DNA from: Francisellaceae bacterium
GTDB taxonomy: Bacteria; Pseudomonadota; Gammaproteobacteria; Berkiellales; Berkiellaceae
Direction of reading: 5' to 3'
DNA length: 5,237 bases
Assembly: GCA_023266415.1 (NCBI GenBank)
Contig: JAHFQG010000058.1
Span: 1-5,237, forward strand
The translations under genes and the position numbers were made by a program. How positions within the stretch are numbered: the first letter of the stretch is position 1; each line of letters starts with the position of its first letter. This document shows, one piece after another, positions 4,780 through 5,237 of this stretch. The notes beneath the pieces are model-generated. The model was given only the letters and a program-made list of their open reading frames with translations. It had not been told where the DNA came from and ran no database searches.

Positions 4780-5237
4780 ACCGTTAAAGCAGAGGCTAAT
4801 GATTCTCTGTCGGCAGCATCCTGTATGGACCTTATTAGGAGTTAGTACTTTCTTCATGGGGTTTCTGTTATGGGCAGAATTTCCTTTATTTGGTTTAGAA
4901 CCCATTATCATGCGTTTTCTTGGGGTGGGCAGTGTTTTGATTGGGATCGGATTACTCTTTTTGTTGTTAAAGGGGTTATATTGGTCTTTTAAAGGGGCAG
5001 CTTTACAAAGAGCGTTAGAGTCTCATCATTCGTTAGATATTGATGCTCTCAAAAAAGGCATGAAAGAAGCCATCGATACTCTAAAAATCACTCAATTGGG
5101 GGTTACCTATCGTGGGAAAGCTGCCTTTTATGCTTTACCATGGTTTATGGTGATGGGACCTTCTGCTGCGGGAAAGAGTACCCTGTTGCGTCGTTCAGGG
5201 TTACATTTCCCCTTTTCTACCCGAGAAGAATTGGACT
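4772..5237 (+). CDS. tssM: T6SS inner-membrane ATPase-like protein TssM (IcmF family), N-terminal part
   Basis: The ATG at 4772 overlaps the tssL stop by 8 bp and has an AGGAG 10 nt upstream. The frame is open for 155 codons to the window edge; full TssM proteins are usually about 1,100-1,300 residues, so most of the gene lies outside. Two membrane segments are visible at about residues 19-36 (LLGVSTFFMGFLLW) and 48-67 (RFLGVGSVLIGIGLLFLLL). After them comes the IcmF signature LPWFMVMGPSAAGKSTLLRR-SG, with a full Walker A motif (GPSAAGKS, residues 129-136). TssM spans the inner membrane, binds TssL in the membrane and cytoplasm, and reaches TssJ in the periplasm. Walker A is kept here, whereas some TssM proteins have lost it. 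Confidence 0.95.
   Translation, partial: MFKPLKQRLMILCRQHPVWTLLGVSTFFMGFLLWAEFPLFGLEPIIMRFLGVGSVLIGIGLLFLLLKGLYWSFKGAALQRALESHHSLDIDALKKGMKEAIDTLKITQLGVTYRGKAAFYALPWFMVMGPSAAGKSTLLRRSGLHFPFSTREELD

Noticed and set aside
4729..4911. A 60-codon minus-strand open frame at the tssL/tssM junction
   Set aside because: It is antisense to the start of tssM and has no independent support.

Overview
The window carries the 5' part of a type VI secretion system (T6SS) operon, preceded by a repeat-damaged fic gene and the 3' end of a large Ig-like repeat protein gene. The tssJ-tssK-tssL-tssM order, and above all the TssJ outer-membrane lipoprotein, point to a proteobacterium. Several palindromic repeat and MITE-like elements, a decaying accessory gene and moderate-to-low G+C would suit a host-associated lineage (for example Legionellales-like or Holosporales-like). 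The genus cannot be fixed from this sequence.

Region 1 (1-1234, +) is the C-terminal part of a surface-type protein: 84-residue BID_2/Big_2 Ig-like repeats, an unassigned linker, and a final He_PIG/cadherin-like domain. Two of the repeats are identical over at least 120 bp. Region 2 (1227 to about 2123, -) is a broken fic gene. A 205-bp MITE-like element with 17-bp terminal inverted repeats and a 9-bp target duplication splits it; removing the element and one copy of the duplication restores the reading frame exactly. The 5' end of fic is also scrambled. Region 3 (about 2157-2259) is a second, chimeric copy of the same element family, with its terminal repeat duplicated in tandem, just upstream of the probable T6SS promoter.

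Region 4 (2338 to the window end, +) is one transcription unit. tssJ, tssK, tssL and tssM overlap by 14, 4 and 8 bp, so they are probably translationally coupled. Together they encode the T6SS membrane complex (TssJ-TssL-TssM) and the baseplate adaptor TssK that docks the baseplate on it. tssL contains an in-frame insertion of about 49 codons made entirely of palindromic repeat DNA, with an internal 11-bp tandem duplication that may be what keeps the frame open.

No wholly new system is evident. The strongest observations are the exactly dateable disruption of fic, the repeat-derived segment inside a core T6SS protein, and the modular make-up of the repeat elements.
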